From: Salinicola salarius
GTDB taxonomy: Bacteria; Pseudomonadota; Gammaproteobacteria; Pseudomonadales; Halomonadaceae
Direction of reading: 5' to 3'
Length of the DNA stretch: 64,000 bases
Assembly (NCBI RefSeq): GCF_003206135.1
Contig: NZ_PZJT01000009.1
Span: 121,387 to 185,386, forward strand
Shown: positions 62,723 through 64,000 of the stretch, piece after piece
Layout of the letters: the number at the start of each line of letters is the position of its first letter
Numbering within the stretch: position 1 is the stretch's first letter
The notes under the pieces: model-generated
The model's database searches: none
Told to the model about the DNA's origin: nothing
Seen by the model: only the letters and a program-made list of their open reading frames with translations
Made by a program: the position numbers and the translations under genes

Positions 62723-63994
62723 ATGCCAGAAGCCATTCATAAGACCGACGATGTCTTTGGAATCAGTCGGGATCTGCCTCTCAATTACAAAGAGCGTGAT
62801 ACCGCAGATGGACTTCTGGTCGACAGCCTGAGCCGAGATCGGCACTTGGTCATCTACGGAAGTTCCAAGCAAGGGAAAACGAGTTTACGGAAGCACTGCC
62901 TCAACCCCGATGATTACATTACCGTCCACTGTTCGAACAAGTGGCAGCTCGGTGATATACATTCAGCAATCTTAAAGAAGTGCGGATTTGAGGTGACTCT
63001 ATCCAATACCAAGAGCAGCTCTGGAAAGCATAAAATTTTCGCGTCGATAACGGCGGGCATTTTCGGCAGTAATGCGACAGGCGGTGCCGAGGCGGAACGT
63101 GCAGAAGGAAGAGAGAGGGAGACGCAGCCACTCGAGCTGGAGTCTGAAGATGTTAATGATATTATCAGCGCTCTTGAAGGAATAGGGTTTTCAAAATTTA
63201 TCGTTCTTGAGGATTTTCACTATCTTCCTGTTGAAACACAAAGAGATTTTTCTGTAGCGCTGAAAGCGTTTCACGAAAATTCGAAAATCTGCTTCATTGT
63301 GATTGGAGTGTGGCTGGAGGAGAATCGGCTATCTGTTTACAACGGCGATCTGACTGGCCGAGTGTTATCTATTGATGCGGACAAGTGGGAATCCGATGAG
63401 CTAAAGTGCGTGGTAGAAGATGGCGCCGCTCTTCTGAATGTAGAATTTTCGGAGCAATTTCTAGCAGATCTCCTTGATTCTTGTTTCAAGAGCGTGCATG
63501 TAGTGCAAGAGGCCTGTCATCGTTGTTGTATTGCCAGCGGCGTACTAGAGACCAAGACCGAAGCAGTTGTCGTTGGTGAAGGACTGGACGCAAGAGAGAT
63601 AGTTAGAGAGGTTGTCAATCAGCAATCCGGGCGGTTCAATTCTTTCATCACTCAGTTTGCGGATGGATTTCAAGCAACAGAACTGGAAATGCACAGATGG
63701 CTTCTACATCCGGTACTCACAAGCTCTCCCGACGACCTTGGCAAGGGTCTGAGGCAAAAGGATATTCGTGACCATTTGAGACAACACCATCCCCGAGCTG
63801 ACTCTCTAAACCAAGGCAACGTCACGCAGGCGCTACAGTCGGCAGCGGCACTACAGATCAAGAAAGACATCAAGCCGATGGTTCTTGATTACGATCAAAC
63901 AAATTTGCGGCTGAATGTGGTGGACCGAAGTTTCTTGATATGGCTTGACAATCAAGATCGAGATGAACTTTTGGCAATTGCGGGCCTCGACTAA
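62723..63994 (+). CDS. P-loop NTPase of unknown function, candidate defence gene
   Basis: A 423-residue protein. Walker A is YGSSKQGKTSL at 45-55 and Walker B FIVLEDFHYLP near 159-169, with Glu-Asp in place of the usual Asp-Glu. The gap between them contains a hydrophilic glutamate-rich stretch (AEAERAEGRERETQPLELE). The C-terminal half looks helical (STAND/AAA-like lid), ending in a winged-helix-like RQKDIRDHLRQHHPRADSLNQGNVTQALQSAAALQI and WLDNQDRDELLAIAGLD. I do not recognise a named family. AAAGGAG precedes the ATG. AT-rich composition and position next to the TIR gene suggest horizontal acquisition. Confidence 0.7.
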   Translation: MPEAIHKTDDVFGISRDLPLNYKERDTADGLLVDSLSRDRHLVIYGSSKQGKTSLRKHCLNPDDYITVHCSNKWQLGDIHSAILKKCGFEVTLSNTKSSSGKHKIFASITAGIFGSNATGGAEAERAEGRERETQPLELESEDVNDIISALEGIGFSKFIVLEDFHYLPVETQRDFSVALKAFHENSKICFIVIGVWLEENRLSVYNGDLTGRVLSIDADKWESDELKCVVEDGAALLNVEFSEQFLADLLDSCFKSVHVVQEACHRCCIASGVLETKTEAVVVGEGLDAREIVREVVNQQSGRFNSFITQFADGFQATELEMHRWLLHPVLTSSPDDLGKGLRQKDIRDHLRQHHPRADSLNQGNVTQALQSAAALQIKKDIKPMVLDYDQTNLRLNVVDRSFLIWLDNQDRDELLAIAGLD

Positions 63995-64000
63995 GCGGCG

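Overview
This is a 64 kb stretch of GC-rich chromosome that looks like a moderately halophilic gammaproteobacterium of the Halomonadaceae (Halomonas, Salinicola or a relative). The evidence is the overall gene repertoire and codon use, a glucosylglycerol-phosphate phosphatase (a compatible-solute enzyme), an OpgD glucan protein, an orphan betaine-type binding protein and many LysR regulators. The genus is inferred. I see no rRNA, tRNA, CRISPR array or complete insertion sequence.

Layout. 1-3.8 kb: an aldehyde dehydrogenase cut by the window edge, stpA, a stress flavoprotein and a CNNM/CBS transporter. 3.8-7.3 kb: phnDCEE phosphonate-type importer, with a PhoB-like box beyond it. 7.7-9.0 kb: a soluble PAS-PAS chemoreceptor behind a sigma-28 promoter. 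9.2-16.4 kb: metabolic enzymes (old yellow enzyme, propionyl-CoA synthetase, SDR, aldo/keto reductase) and two LysR genes, plus a deletion scar holding the tails of an aminotransferase and perhaps a regulator. 16.5-19.3 kb: amidohydrolase plus sodium:solute symporter. 19.4-23.0 kb: sitABCD-type Mn/Fe importer. 23.4-30 kb: small accessory genes, including a FitAB-like pair whose toxin is broken, an acetylpolyamine-type deacetylase, a 1-Cys peroxiredoxin and an NlpC/P60 lipoprotein. 30.2-37 kb: GMC dehydrogenase, an acetoin-reductase-like SDR, glyoxalase I, D-lactate dehydrogenase and a frameshifted FMN L-lactate-type dehydrogenase. 37.3-48 kb: opgD, sulfotransferase with membrane partners, antiporter, M42 peptidase and an Aae-like efflux operon (HlyD, DUF1656, FUSC). 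48.4 kb: OmpW-like porin.

49.3-57.3 kb is one tightly overlapping operon: an AmiC-like amide sensor, an AmiR-like ANTAR antiterminator, a complete dipeptide/oligopeptide-type ABC importer with its two ATPases fused, and an acetamidase/formamidase. A terminator sits in its leader, and a short A..G hexaloop hairpin shares bases with that terminator. This suggests amide-induced antitermination of an import-and-hydrolysis pathway.

58.8-61.5 kb is a zinc importer (znuABC type) behind a Zur-like palindrome. Its first cistron appears to be an unannotated 48-residue His-rich membrane microprotein translationally coupled to znuC.

From about 61.8 kb the base composition becomes AT-richer. Two genes follow: a TIR-domain protein of the Cap12/PycTIR type and a P-loop NTPase. 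They are separated by a 69 bp imperfect palindrome with attC-like ends, and a GTTAGGC core lies just before the first. My reading is that these are two integron-type gene cassettes carrying candidate anti-phage genes. This and the ANTAR operon are the most interesting parts of the window. Heptamer or 14-mer tandem repeats immediately downstream of genes are a third recurring oddity.
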